In this document: positions 50,276 to 62,203 of the stretch, piece after piece
Position numbering within the stretch: the stretch's first letter is position 1
Layout of the letters: the number at the start of each line of letters is the position of its first letter
NCBI GenBank assembly: GCA_936440205.1
Contig: OW387135.1
Coordinates: forward strand, 25,150,792-25,214,791
Direction of reading: 5' to 3'
DNA length: 64,000 nucleotides
Origin: Lepidonotus clava
Lineage: Eukaryota; Annelida; Polychaeta; Phyllodocida; Polynoidae
Notes under the pieces: generated by a model
What the model saw: the letters and a program-made list of their open reading frames with translations, nothing else
What the model was told of the DNA's origin: nothing
The model's database searches: none
Translations under genes and position numbers: made by a program

Positions 50276-51375
50276 TTAACCCTTTCCAGACCGCCAATGC
50301 AAATGTGGTACATATGTGTACCATAACTGGTTTTCTTCACCTTACTTTCAACTTTTAATGAATTCTTTCATTTTTTTCTGCCTGAATGGTTGTTTAGGTG
50401 ATGGCCCAAGCTACCAAACATTATTTTTACACAATTGATATTATTATCATGTTTTCGCAGCCTCTAGATATGCATAGGTTCGATGTTTTGTCATCACCAT
50501 AAAATCATCCTGAATTTTAGAGTATATTATTTTTCATTTTTATATAGTTTTTTTTTTATACAATATACTATAAATCAAAATATTGTTTGCTATATCTAAC
50601 AAGAAATGATGTTCTCGCTATACTTCAATGGTATATTGCCAAGAGCTGCTGATTTTTCAAATCATTACCTATGAAATATGGCACAAAAGGTAGCATTATT
50701 GATGCATATTTCTTCTAAAAAGGTCAAAAGGTCACTGGTAGCCAACAGGAAGGTTTCACATTTGGTACAACTTCTAATTCTAACCACTTTTCTTGTGGGT
50801 AACTAGTTATTTACAATTCAAATTTGGTTTGCAATTAGGCAAAGCATATCTCTTCATGAAAATCACCTTGAAAATACTTTATCCATATCTATTTGCCAAT
50901 TTCTTAAATGTTTTATGACTCTAAATTGCTGGATGATATAGAAAAATTGACGATTTACCCGAATTCTCAAGTCAAACGTGCATTCTATCATTGGCATTTA
51001 CATATAATACTGCCTACACGCATTAAACAAAATGACACATCATTTTTTCCATTTACCATCTACTACATTTTCTCAATACTAAACTTTGTTAAAAAATCAA
51101 TATTCAACCCTTTTCCACCTGATTTTCTTAAAAATTGATCAAATTTATCCACTTTTCCTAGAAATTGTCAGGTTACATGACCCTTGTCATGTGACCAGAA
51201 AATTAAAATTCCACACTTCCAATAACAAATTGAGAATCCTGAGATTATTAGCTTTCCATTGATATATAATATGCTTTAATTTATCATGGAATAAAAGCTT
51301 TAATTAGCATTATCATTTCTCATGTCAATGAAAAACATGTGAAAAGTGGCTTCTCGACGGTCTGGAAAGGGTTAA
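50276..51375. mobile_element. piggyBac-type non-autonomous element with TTAA duplication
   Basis: TTAA then CCCTTTCCAGACCG at 50276-50293 is mirrored exactly by CGGTCTGGAAAGGG then TTAA at 51358-51375. TIRs starting CCC next to a TTAA duplication are characteristic of piggyBac. The 1.1-kb interior has only short frames and no transposase, so it is a non-autonomous copy. It lies between LIN54 and COPS4. Confidence 0.8.
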
Positions 51376-51719
51376 AGTTTTTTTTTTTTAAATGTCCTAA
51401 AAAGGCAATATGCCAAATTATTTTTTACAATTTCTATATTACACAGTATATAAAGGCTTATTTTTATTTTATAAATGTTTATGACCAAAATATGAATCTT
51501 TTGTATGTAATCAAGCAATTTCCATACAAAAACATTATCTAATAAAACATTTTATTCTTTTTTCTTTTGTTTATTTTATATTTTATAGTTGCTCTATGCA
51601 TTCTCTAGATCTAAATTTTTCATCAACTATGTCAATATTCGAGGGATAACGAGGTTAACCCAACAAATTGATCTATTCCGAAAAATCCCGTTGGGCCAGA
51701 TTTCATATTATTTTGTGCT

Positions 51720-51961
51720 TTTCGTGGCACCTGGCGCCAAAGTTTGGATTTCATTGGTTGCGCTCGTGTGTTACCAAATTTGGGCGAATGTTACGGCGAA
51801 TAATTTGATGCCAAAGCCGATGTGACATAAGAAAGTCGTCCTTCTAAATTATTAGTCCCCACTCCACCCTGCACATTATTTTCAATACGAACATGGAGCT
51901 AGTTTGTCTAATTTGTCTTTGAATTTCGCGCCAATCACTGGAGATCACAGTCGACTGAAAC
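51720..51961 (+). promoter_or_regulatory. COPS4 promoter / 5' UTR with E2F-like, CHR-like and CCAAT motifs
   Basis: GGCGCCAAA (51733-51741) is an E2F-type site on the reverse strand, and ATTGG (51753-51757) an inverted CCAAT. Closer to the ATG, TTTGAATTTCGCGCCAAT at 51918-51935 overlaps a CHR-like TTTGAA, a textbook E2F TTTCGCGCC and CCAAT. The cluster ends 26 bases before the start codon. Function is inferred from motif match only. Confidence 0.5.
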
Positions 51962-54900
51962 ATGGCGGCGATGTCGGTGCGACAACAACTCGCTAGTCTG
52001 TCGAGCGGTGGTGGTTCACAGAAAGAGCGCACAGAAAAGTAAGAATCGTGCCAGTTATTAATCGCAACTAACTGCGGAAGTAGCGAAATTAGTAGTCGGA
52101 CGAAGTCCCTAGCGTGTCCTTGTATTTCTCATCTCGCCAGTATTGGACGTCAAGCATGAGCGATAATAGGAAGACTACAACAGTATCATGACAATGATTT
52201 GACTGGTTCTGGCCCACTCCCTCCTTCCACATCCAGAATCTGGATTCTGGAGGTGGAAGGAAGGAGTGTCAGAATGGACTAGGCTATTGTGTAACTCGTT
52301 TCTTGGATGACAATAACAGGTCTCACAATACATTACAATGAGTGTCAAGACTATAGACTACATTCAGGCCTCCAACCTTTAAAACCTTTTTTTTTTTTTT
52401 TTTTGCCTCTAGGCCTAGGACCTTTAAAAGTAAAACCTTTATTTTCTTTCAGCGACCTCTAATGAGCTTTTTTTTTAATTCAAGTGACCTATAAGTGTAA
52501 AAATCTGTAGATCTAAATAGACCACATATTCATGCAGAATCTGGACTGAACACAGGAAATTGTGTATAAATACTGATCTGGTTTGGGAAAAAAAGGCAGG
52601 TCATTTTTTAGGTGGTTAGACAACTGTACTGACCCACTCCTGCCTTGGATATGATGTTTATTCCAATTCAAAGGTGAAATTAATGTTGAATCCTTTAAAG
52701 GTAGTATCACCAAGCATAAAGGAACAATAAAACATGTGGTCCACTGTAGGGATCTCGGGTGGGGGTTTCTTTTGGAGCCTCGTGGGAAGAATGTCCCCAG
52801 CAGCCCCTTGCTGTTCGTAGGCGACAAATGGGGAGACCAAACTCGCTCGCTTGATTTCAAGTCTGGGAGGTCTTGGGATTTATCCCTGGCCAAGTCACAC
52901 CAAAGACTGATAGCGGTCACTGATTGCCTGGCACTCAGTATAAATTAAGAACCACAAAACATGACTAGTCAGCCCAGTGTCAGTTTGATGTCAGGGCTCC
53001 CACACAGGTCTTAAATGTCTTAAAAAGTCTTAAATTAATTTTTTCGAATTTAGGCCCTCTAAAAGACCTTTAATTTGACAATTTTGAACCTTGATGTCTT
53101 ATAAAAGGTCTTCAATTGAATTTTTTGAGAAGTCAAAATGAAGTAACTGAATATTCCAAAACCCACTTTCAAATGGGTATACATACTTGAAATTTAAATC
53201 TTTTTTTTTTATTAGAAATTTTTTTGTTCTTGATCACCCAGACCTGGGCCCTCACCGACCAGGCTTTCAATCTACCACAAACTTCCCATGAAGTTTTTCT
53301 CCATAGGGTAACTCCAGGGTTCCCACACAACCTGGAAAACCTGGAAAATGAAGATGGTCATGGAAAGTCATGGAAAAGTCATGGAATTTGAAAATTTGGC
53401 CAAGAGTCATGGAATTTTGACATGAGTCATGGAAAATCTGCTTGAGTGAAAAAAATATTAAGTTTTTTTTCAGAATCTTTACCATAAACTGCATTCATAC
53501 ACTCATTCAGTCCTACCCAGTAATCAAAAGTAATGCTTAGATTTCTAAAGGACAGTGTAGTTCCACAGGATTACCTGATTTCTCATAGATTTTGTTAAAT
53601 ATGTCTGCTAAGGGTGGTTCTAGATATACTTCACCAGGGTTTGATCTGGCCACTGACATGACTGATTTCGGGCCGATTTTGGACCGGGCAATGTACATCA
53701 AGAGCAGGGTTTTTGGCCACATTAAAATGCAATAGAATAAAGAGGGTCTAGCAGTCTTATAGTAAATGAGAAGAATATATGATTAGAAAGTCCAAGTCTG
53801 TATAATATTGTAAAATATTTGAACATGTCTTTGAACCATAAATGTGATCATTTTCGTTTATCATAAAATTTCATTCATAAGACGAGCCCTAACTATAATA
53901 TGTACCCTAACTTTTGGCTTAATTTTTTCCCTTCCATTGGTCCCAGGAAAACGTCATTCATAAGATGCACCCCCAATTTCTAAGTCTTAAAAGGAGGAAA
54001 TTCTTTTTTTACCAGTAACTTGTTGTTTTTCCATCATCACTTGATAGAATAAATATGAAAACTTTACAGGGTTTTGTGATCAAGACTTTCTAGTCTTAAA
54101 GATTAGGTATCTCTCAATGATATTACAACTGAATATCCTTTGTATAAAATTCAGATTTTTTCAAAGATAACTACGATTGTAAGATGTACCCCTGCTTTTA
54201 GGTTTCAACCCAAACCCTAGTTTCATTTATAAAAAGCGTCTTATAAATGTAGTTTTACGATAATCAATATTTTCCTGTGTAATGGGGAGGGGGCAGTGGC
54301 GGATCCAGCTTTTTGAAAAGGTGGGGGCATCCTAGTAGAAAGGGGGGGCCCGCACACCTAATTTTCAGACTTTTACATAAAAAACTATTAAATTTGCCCC
54401 CAAGAAATTGTTGGTGCATGTGCCCCCGTTCCCCCCCTCTAAATCTGCCACTGGGGGGATTCCAACACTGATAATAAATTCATTTGATATCTATCAGGCA
54501 AAGGCACACTAATTTTCTTAATACAGTGCTGGCAACCATCTGTTAAAACCACAGAAACCTCCATTATTTAGTGGGGAAATCTGTTATTCTGCAGATAATC
54601 ACTGAAAACTTTAATATTTCATGCCAAAACCCATCAAACCTCCAGTATTTTGATGAAAACAAATAACCTACAAACACACCAACACCTCCTGAATATAACA
54701 GAAGAAATAGCAGAAAGATATCGAATTAAATTCGGAGAGGAAAAATCAAAAACAGTCACCATAGGAAAAAACGATAACATAGAGCTAACACTAGGGGAAA
54801 TGAACCTACAAAACACAAACATCTATAAGTACCTAGGAGAAATCATAAACAATAAAGGCAACCTAGACGAACATACAAACCAGATTAGAAGGAAAACCGA

Positions 54901-57900
54901 GGCAGCATACCAAACAATACTATACATAGCAAATGACGAAAACTTCAAGGGCGTCCAAATGGAAACAATATGGAAACTGGTACAGACATGCATAGAACCA
55001 ATCATCCTCTATGGCTCAGAAACCTGGGAACTAACAAAAACACAAACAAAGAAAATCAACGGAATCCTAGATAATATAATCAAGAGGATCTTACTAACCC
55101 CCCAAACAACCCCAAGAGAAAACCTATACTTTGAAACAGGAATGAAAGACATAGAAACACAAATGCAGATAAGGAAAGCAAACTACTACAGAAAAATCAA
55201 AACACAAAAACCAGACCTATACGAACAACTTACCAAAACAAATCATACCAACTCATGGCTTAGTAACACGGAAAAAATGCTGACGGACCTCGAGCTAAAC
55301 CCTGAGGAGGCAACAACCTTATCAAAAAAAGAATGGGAAAACAAAACAAGACTACAAGCAATGAAAAAAATGGAGGAAAAGCTACACGCTGAAAGCACAA
55401 CAAAATCCAAAACTCAGTATCTGACAGCTAGAACACACCGAAAACCAGGAGAATGCCAACAATACCTGAAAATCTTGACAAGGAAACAAGCAAGCACCAT
55501 CTTCAGAATTAGAAATAGAATGATACAATGCAAAAGCAACTACAAAAACAAATACCGAACGTTAGCATGCAGAGGCTGTGGCCACGAACCCGAAGACCAA
55601 CAACACATACTAAACCAATGCAAAGCAATCCACACAAAGATAAGCACTAAAATCTACCTAAACCAGGCATTCGCTACAGAAAAGGAAACACTAATATCAA
55701 CAGCCAAACGAATGCATCATATAACCACAGTATTAAGCGAATGGGAAACTAACCCACCCACTATAACACAAGCACAGCTCGCCCCTAGGCTGAGCGGCCC
55801 GGCCATCCGGGACGAGTGCACAAAGTAAAGTAAAGTAAAGGGGGAAAAGCCCCCAAACCCCCTAATTTTTCATCAAATTTCAAAGATCTGTTATTTTTCC
55901 CTTTCAAAAGTTTGCAACACTGTCAATAGAAGAGAGAAATTTTAATTGCCTTATTTCCAAAGGTATTTGGATATTTCCTGGAAAGCACTTGTACTCATTG
56001 AATTGTCACATATACTGGTGTGGATAGGACGGTTATAGGGGTGATGGGAGGCTGTTAATTGTATCATTTTTATAATGGTTCTAATTGTTTGAACCCTGAG
56101 AAGTCAACCTGGAAAATCAGAATTGGTCATGGAAAAGTCATGGAATTTTATTCTGCCAAGTCCGTGGGAACCCTGAACTCAATGACCCACAATTGTGTAT
56201 TGTGTGGGACTATGACATGATATCTCAGTTAGGCAGCACTATAAAGAGGGCATTGGGTCCCACTGCTACAAATAGGCACCTCGTCTCATAGATTCGGTCT
56301 CCTCCCATGTGGCATAAAACTAGCTGAAAAGCATTACCTTGTGCAGTCTGGAAAGAACCCTGAAGGGTTGGCTGGACATTAAACAAAATTTGTAGCTAGT
56401 TTGCTTCTTGTTCATGTTTGGAGAGTGGCATCTGTGAGTGTGACTAGACGAAAAAAATAAGTTACAACATTCAGGAAACTATATTTAGTGCCTGAATTAT
56501 AAACAATCATGCAGTGAAGTGGCAGGGGTACGAGATTAACTGTTTCGAGCAGGGAGACTCACAATTGAACTTTTTTTTCCCTTTATTCATTCCATCATGA
56601 TCATCTTTTTGAGAAATAAAGTTTTTCCGATGAATCACACAGTTTACCTTAAATACTATGTTTTCAGCAAAGGATGCCTTGATGACAAGTCTAAGACTTG
56701 CTTATCACAATTTGTTTTTCCTTCATTTTAGATATCGTACCATACTGGGGACAATATTTACATTAACTGGAGATGAGCAGATTGAAGGAGTGAAGGCCTT
56801 TGTAGAATCAGGTAAGTTTTTGGGTGAAATTACACAAAATCGTTTAATTCTAACTTTTCTATGTCTTACATAGAACTATGAAGTCACACTCAGTGAGCAA
56901 TTATGAAGATTAATGGTGTAACAACGGTTTTCCGATCTTTCGTTGGATTTGGTATCACTCTTCAAAGTATGTTTTCCAATTTTCGTTTTAAATCATGTAA
57001 ATTTTGATTTGTGTCTCATTTATTGTACTTTTTCACAATGACATCCCTATTTAACTATTATGTGAGATACAGAATACAGAAAATCAAAATATGAGACACT
57101 AACCAAATTTTGTTTATAATTTTTCCTTTGTCAGTGTGGTCTGTATTAATGCAACCATTTCCTTAGGAATTTCTGATAAGAAAAAATTTAGAGTAGCCTA
57201 CTGCCACGTTCAGCGAGACTTCGCGCCTACACTAACCAAATTTTGCCTGATTAGCCTAATGCATGTAGTTACGAAAATTTGGCCCCAGTATTATGTGATC
57301 AACCGATTCTTTCTTTGGACTAACTTGCTGGTGCCAATTGACTTAAAGCCTCCCAATTCCTTACGGTATAACATTCTATTTCTTTCAGTTGTAAATGAAA
57401 ATGTGAGCCTAGTCATTTCAAGACAAATTTTATCCGAACTCTGCACCAAGCTACCTTCCCTGCCTGATGCTGCGTCTAAACTAGTCTGCCATTTTACGCT
57501 AGAACGTGTTCAACCTCGAGTTATTTCATTCGAAGAACAGGTAAGAAATAAGAATGGAAAAGTTTTAATTATCAGGAGTAAAACAACCAAAATCGTGGAT
57601 GTCTTGAGAAACATACCTACACGGCCAGAAATCATATATTTTCAAAGCAGAAATGTCGAAATTATGTATCAAAGATTTGTTTGAGTACCTTTCATAAAGA
57701 GAAAATCTACATACAGTTTTTAACAAAGGACACTCATTTTCGCATATACAAATTCAATATGTCTGGCATATTCACTCTGTCACTGAGTGTCAGTCATTCA
57801 ACTCAGCTAAGAAAGGGTTGCCACTGGTCAGGGAAAAGTCAGGGAAAAGTTGTTTTTTTCAAGGTCAGGGAAAGTTCAGGGAATTTTGGAATTGGTCAGG

Positions 57901-59010
57901 GAAAAGTGGGATTTTGAAAAAGGTCAGGGAAAACTGACCCTGGTCAGGGAAAAATGTAATTTTCAAACATGTCATTGCGTGCGTTGCTGTGATCCAGCAA
58001 AATTGCCTTGGCTCCAGGAGTTGCCAAGAAAAAATTAAGGTACTGCGTTTCAAATGTTTGAGCTTAAATGGAAGGACGAGACTGTCCAAGGATTGTTCAA
58101 GGCTGTTTGATGAAATGATTTTCTTTTCTAATTAGTCAGGGAAAAATTGAATTGGTCAGGGAAAAGTCAGGGAATTTTGACATTGCTGGTCAGTGGCAAC
58201 CCTGTAAGAGATCAGGCGAAAGAATAAAACATGTTTTAATTTTATTATAAATGTACTGAAAACTTGATAATAAGATTTAAAAAGTAATACATGCAATTTC
58301 ATATTTTGATATAGGTTGCTTCTATCCGCCAACATCTGGCAGACATTTACGAAAGAGAGAGCAACTGGAGGGAAGCTGCCAACGTATTGATAGGAATTCC
58401 ACTAGAAACAGCACAAAAGTAAGCTGTTTTACTTCTTTTTCAAACTCTTTGATTTTGTTTCACAAGAATAATTTTAATAGCCACCTAAAATAATCTCTGT
58501 CACAGTTTTCAAACCAGTAATTGATAACAAGGTCTACCGTGGACGGAATTTCCGGACCTCCTCCTTTTCTTTGACAAAGTGGAATACAGTAGTATGGAAT
58601 AATTTTGGATTTATGTTTTGTACCTAAATCATTATGAATTTTAATTTTGACAGTGATGCCACGACAGATTATTGTGATTAAAATGATCACTTGCGATTCT
58701 TGTCCAAGACTATACGTCGAGAAATAGGAAAATTAAGGCGAATAGTAATTAAAAAAATTATCAGTAGAAAATAAAGAATTCACGTGCATTGATTTATTCA
58801 TAAATGACCTGTTTCAGACAATATCCGAACGACTACAAACTGAAGACATACCTGAAGATAGCGCGACTCTACCTGGAGGACGAAGACCCTGTGCAGGCAG
58901 AAGCCTTCATCACACGGGCCTCATTGCTACAGGCAGACTCGAGCGATGCCAAGCTCCAGATCTATTACAAGGTGCGTGTCATTGGAAAAGAGTGTAAAAA
59001 CCTTAAGGGC

Positions 59011-59042
<32 letters not shown>

Positions 59043-62033
59043 TTGACTGACCTCAGATTACTCTGATGTTCCAGGCACAGCAGTTGAAGTGTGAATATCA
59101 ATTGCATAAGGAATACATTTGGTCTTACTTATAGAATGTAATGAATAAATGATGCGAATGAGGATGACAATCGAAAGGTCATACATACAAGTGTACGCCC
59201 ACGAAGGAGGCCACATTTCGGTATTTCAACAGGGTATTTACTCAACGTTGACGTTTTAATACGTTAGAGGTTGCATACAATTCTCTGTACAATTGATGAT
59301 TCATCTAGTATTGTCTTTAATACTGATGATATGAAAGAACCCTCACACTAAAGAAATCATTAATGGCGTATAGGATTCCATCAAAGAGCATGACTGCATA
59401 GGTGCTTTTACTACTTCAGTTGTCTTTTTGTCTATACGTTTAACAGAAACGGGTTAGTCATTTGTTCAATTGTATATCATATATTTGGACATAATTATGA
59501 TAATATGTATCATGAGATGTCTCATGAAATCCCTGAAGTTCTGCTCGTGCACACAAATAATGTGTTCTCTTCTGTTGCTGTTAAGGTGTGCTACGCCCGT
59601 GTACTAGACTACAGGCGGAAATTCATCGAAGCTGCACAGCGCTACAATGAATTATCCTACAAGACCATCGTCGCTGAAGAAGAACGTATGGAAGCCCTGA
59701 AGAATGCTCTCATCTGTACCATTCTGGCCTCCGCTGGTGAGACATTGTTTTTATCGTATTTTTTCCATATTCATTATACAGATTTAGAGTGCTTTTAATA
59801 TGCACACAGCGATGTACATGTTGATGCATGGCCATGATAATAAAAAAAAATCAGTACATGTCTTTTTTTCTGCTTTTCACATGTCTTTATTCGAATATCT
59901 AAGTTTAAAAATTCAGGTACACTCATCCTTTTTGGTCTCATTATTTTCTTTGTGTTAGGCGTAAATTATCCTAAGTTAAAAAAAGAAGTATTTTTAATCG
60001 AAGGAAAATAAAAGTAGATTTGCAATGCATTGATGCATGAATTTTTATTCTACTCTAGGTCAGCAGAGATCGCGGATGTTGGCTACACTCTTTAAAGATG
60101 AACGCTGTCAACAACTCCCATCATATGGCATTTTGGAGAAGATGTAAGCATTACCTCTTTTTTGTTCAATTGAATCTCAGTAGATTTCATTGTTTAAAAA
60201 GTGACACCTATATTACGCTAGAGAGACGTTATTGTAATTGCAGTGTCCAGAATGGATGTTTCGCTACAGAAGCATGATTTAAGATTCAATATTTTCATAT
60301 TTCAATCTATAACTCAGAAATTAACCGTATCTATTGCAGTACCGTCACCAGCTCATCAGTTGTCTATCATTAACTCTGTTTCTTCCCACTAATAAGGTAC
60401 CTCGACAGAATCATCCGTAGCAGCAACCTTCAGGAGTTCGCAGCCATGCTCCAGCCTCATCAGAAGGCCGTCACTAATGACGGTATGCACAAACACTCTA
60501 CATCAATTTTTACAACCCTCTAGTCTAAGGCTTCAAACACTCCATAGAGTGCCAAACACGTAGCTATCGAGACAAAATATTCTTTTGGTAGCGCCACCTC
60601 GAAACGATGAAATGTACTGCATGGCCCCCTAACGGCGGAAAAGCGTATCACTCACTCAACTCGTGGACCAATAAATATATAGGAATCAATTAATTGAATA
60701 TAACGATATTTCTTATAGTTTACCCTGCAAATTTGTACCAACTGTTCCCTTCGTCGGAAATCGGTGAGGTTAGATGTGGTTATGGTCACCATGGCTAAGC
60801 GGTAATGGAAATGATAGAATACATGTAGAAATATTTGTGACTGATAACAATCGCAGATTCATATTCCAGTAGTTTATTTGACATACATCGGGGGAGAGGG
60901 GAGTGTATTCTAGATATAAGTTGATGTTATGTTGATACAAATTTTAATATGTTTGGTCTTTTTTTCAGGATCCACACTGCTAGACAGAGCCGTTATCGAA
61001 CACAACCTTCTCTCAGCCAGTAAACTGTACAACAATATCAGCTTCGAGGAGCTCGGGTCTCTGCTGGAGATCCCGCCAGCCAAGGTGAGTAGCTCTCATG
61101 GACGAAATTTTGTTTGTGGTCAAAAAAGACTATCAATTCGATCAGGACTTATTTAAATCCCATCCGATTCCATATCACATTAGTAAAATGCTCCCTTGGA
61201 TGAAGGTTTGATGCTGCACAGAGGATGAAGAATTGCCACCAATTGCACTAAGTGTTGGTTTGTTAACGGATGGAAAAAGGTTTTATTTTGTAATAAAATA
61301 GGTGGAAAATAGTTTATTTAAAGCGTGTGAAGTATCTATTTGTGGAGATAAATACTTTGTCATAAGCATCCTGAGTATTGATAGACAAAATTCATCATCT
61401 GGCATTTTGCGATACTAGTATGATAACCGTAGAAGGCCCCTCAAGCAGAGAACTCGAATGGACAGGATTGCATTTGGGAGACATTCCAACTATCTATTTG
61501 AATATATCCGATAATGCCACCAGTACACTTAAAATTTATGTTTAATCAAGTTACTCCGTTGTCTTTCAGGCTGAAAAGATTGCATCGCAGATGATCACAG
61601 AAGGTCGGATGAACGGATGCATAGATCAGATTTCTCACATTGTCCACTTTGAATGTAAGTAACAATTGTTTAGGATTTGATGCATGATTACTTTATGTCC
61701 TATAGTTACTCTCGTAATAAAATGTACCCAATGCATTTGTAATCTGCTGTAGTTATTTACCCCATTATACAATATAAATATCCTAAAATTACACCATATC
61801 TCGGCTAAATGGAATCAGTTTGGATGAAACTCTATGATGGAGGCGGTTCCAAGGAAAACAAAAATGAAACAAAAATATATACATTTGTTGCAGCTCGTGA
61901 GGCGTTGCCCAGCTGGGACAAACAGATCCAGAGCCTGTGTTTCCAGGTGAACAACATCATAGAGAAGATCAACACCCACGAGCCGGCCTGGATGACCAAG
62001 GCCCTGGAGGACCAGTCCAACAAGTGTCGATGA
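51962..62033 (+). CDS. COPS4: COP9 signalosome complex subunit 4 (complete)
   Basis: PCI-domain subunit of the COP9 signalosome, which removes NEDD8 from cullin-RING ubiquitin ligases in nucleus and cytosol. Exons: 51962-52038, 56732-56811, 57389-57540, 58315-58418, 58818-58971, 59586-59736, 60059-60143, 60397-60482, 60969-61084, 61570-61654, 61894-62033. These sum to 1230 bases, 409 residues plus stop, against 406 in human, and every phase joins. The N-terminal half is helical repeat ([28 protein letters not shown]). The PCI region includes [20 protein letters not shown] and the winged helix with [13 protein letters not shown] and [11 protein letters not shown]. The C-terminal helix ([13 protein letters not shown]) belongs to the complex's helical bundle. 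Start ATG is in [10 protein letters not shown], like human MAAAVRQDL. The 4.7-kb first intron is full of transposons. Head to head with LIN54. Confidence 0.97.
52207..52274 (+). other. 68-base hairpin in COPS4 intron 1
   Basis: Arms 52216-52240 and 52243-52267 pair at 23 of 25 positions around a 2-base centre. A further C-G pair and an outer TTCTG/CAGAA stem extend it to 52207-52274. The size resembles a microRNA precursor, but the arms may equally be a short fold-back transposon remnant. No evidence of expression can be seen. Confidence 0.5.
52992..53130 (+). repeat. left end of a TIR-type element (CAGGGCTCCCACAC)
   Basis: Begins CAGGGCTCCCACACAGG and continues with repeated TGTCTTAAAAAGTCTTAAA words, the same layout as the elements at 53315 and 57814 but with a different core word. 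No matching right end is found, so it is a fragment. A related piece may start at 52363 (CAGGCCTCCAACC, then ACCTTTAAAA words). Confidence 0.45.
54294..54453. mobile_element. hAT-like MITE, 160 bp
   Basis: Starts CAGTGGCGGATCCAG and ends AATCTGCCACTG, an imperfect inverted pair of a type widespread in animals as short hAT elements. Flanks are G runs, so the target duplication cannot be judged. Nested within 53315-56175. Confidence 0.6.
54640..55842 (+). mobile_element. 5'-truncated LINE with a 392-codon open frame
   Basis: The open frame (ATG at 54653; stop ending 55828) encodes the part of a reverse transcriptase just after the catalytic YADD box, with [39 protein letters not shown] and [12 protein letters not shown], and ends in a zinc knuckle ([18 protein letters not shown]). 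There is no internal stop. The 3' end is a short AAAGT repeat, typical of RTE/CR1-like rather than poly-A LINEs. The + strand is strongly A-rich, unlike its surroundings. With catalytic and endonuclease parts absent it cannot be active. It differs from the LINE at 33245. Clade uncertain. Confidence 0.75.
57814..58203. mobile_element. 390-bp TIR element, TAAGA target duplication
   Basis: AGGGTTGCCACTG (57814-57826) pairs exactly with CAGTGGCAACCCT (58191-58203). If the terminal C/G base is counted, TAAGA flanks both sides. Both ends carry repeated GGTCAGGGAAAAGTCAGGGA words. Located in COPS4 intron 3, about 110 bp before exon 4. Non-coding; sibling in design to the 53315 element. Confidence 0.75.
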
Positions 62034-62197
62034 AGCTCCTACCCGGACCCCAGTGTATTATAATTAGTGTAAAACAAATAAGTTTCATTATCGTGGCTGC
62101 AGATTTAATGAAAACATAAGGTATAACTTCACTTTGTGAATTTAAGGATCCTTCAGTCAAATTTGATGGTCGCTCATTTACCTTGAATTACTTTCGA

Positions 62198-62203
62198 AAT
62201 AAA
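62198..62203 (+). other. polyadenylation signal, probable COPS4 3' end
   Basis: AATAAA lies 165 bases after the COPS4 stop codon, followed by T-rich sequence; the first canonical signal downstream. Confidence 0.6.

Larger units (their letters stand above)
53315..56175. mobile_element. 2.86-kb TIR element with AACTC duplication, hosting other insertions
   Basis: CAGGGTTCCCAC at 53315-53326 is mirrored exactly by GTGGGAACCCTG ending at 56175, and AACTC lies immediately outside both ends. Both subterminal regions carry GGTCATGGAAAAGTCATGGA-type repeats. The middle contains a 160-bp hAT-like MITE (54294-54453) and a LINE fragment (54640-55842). No transposase is seen. Located in COPS4 intron 1. 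CAGGG ends with a 5-bp duplication suggest a hAT5-like group, tentatively. Confidence 0.7.

Noticed and set aside
57136-57684. 182-codon + strand open frame
   Set aside because: It is COPS4 exon 3 (57389-57540) with intron sequence that happens to stay open; splice sites and homology define the real exon.
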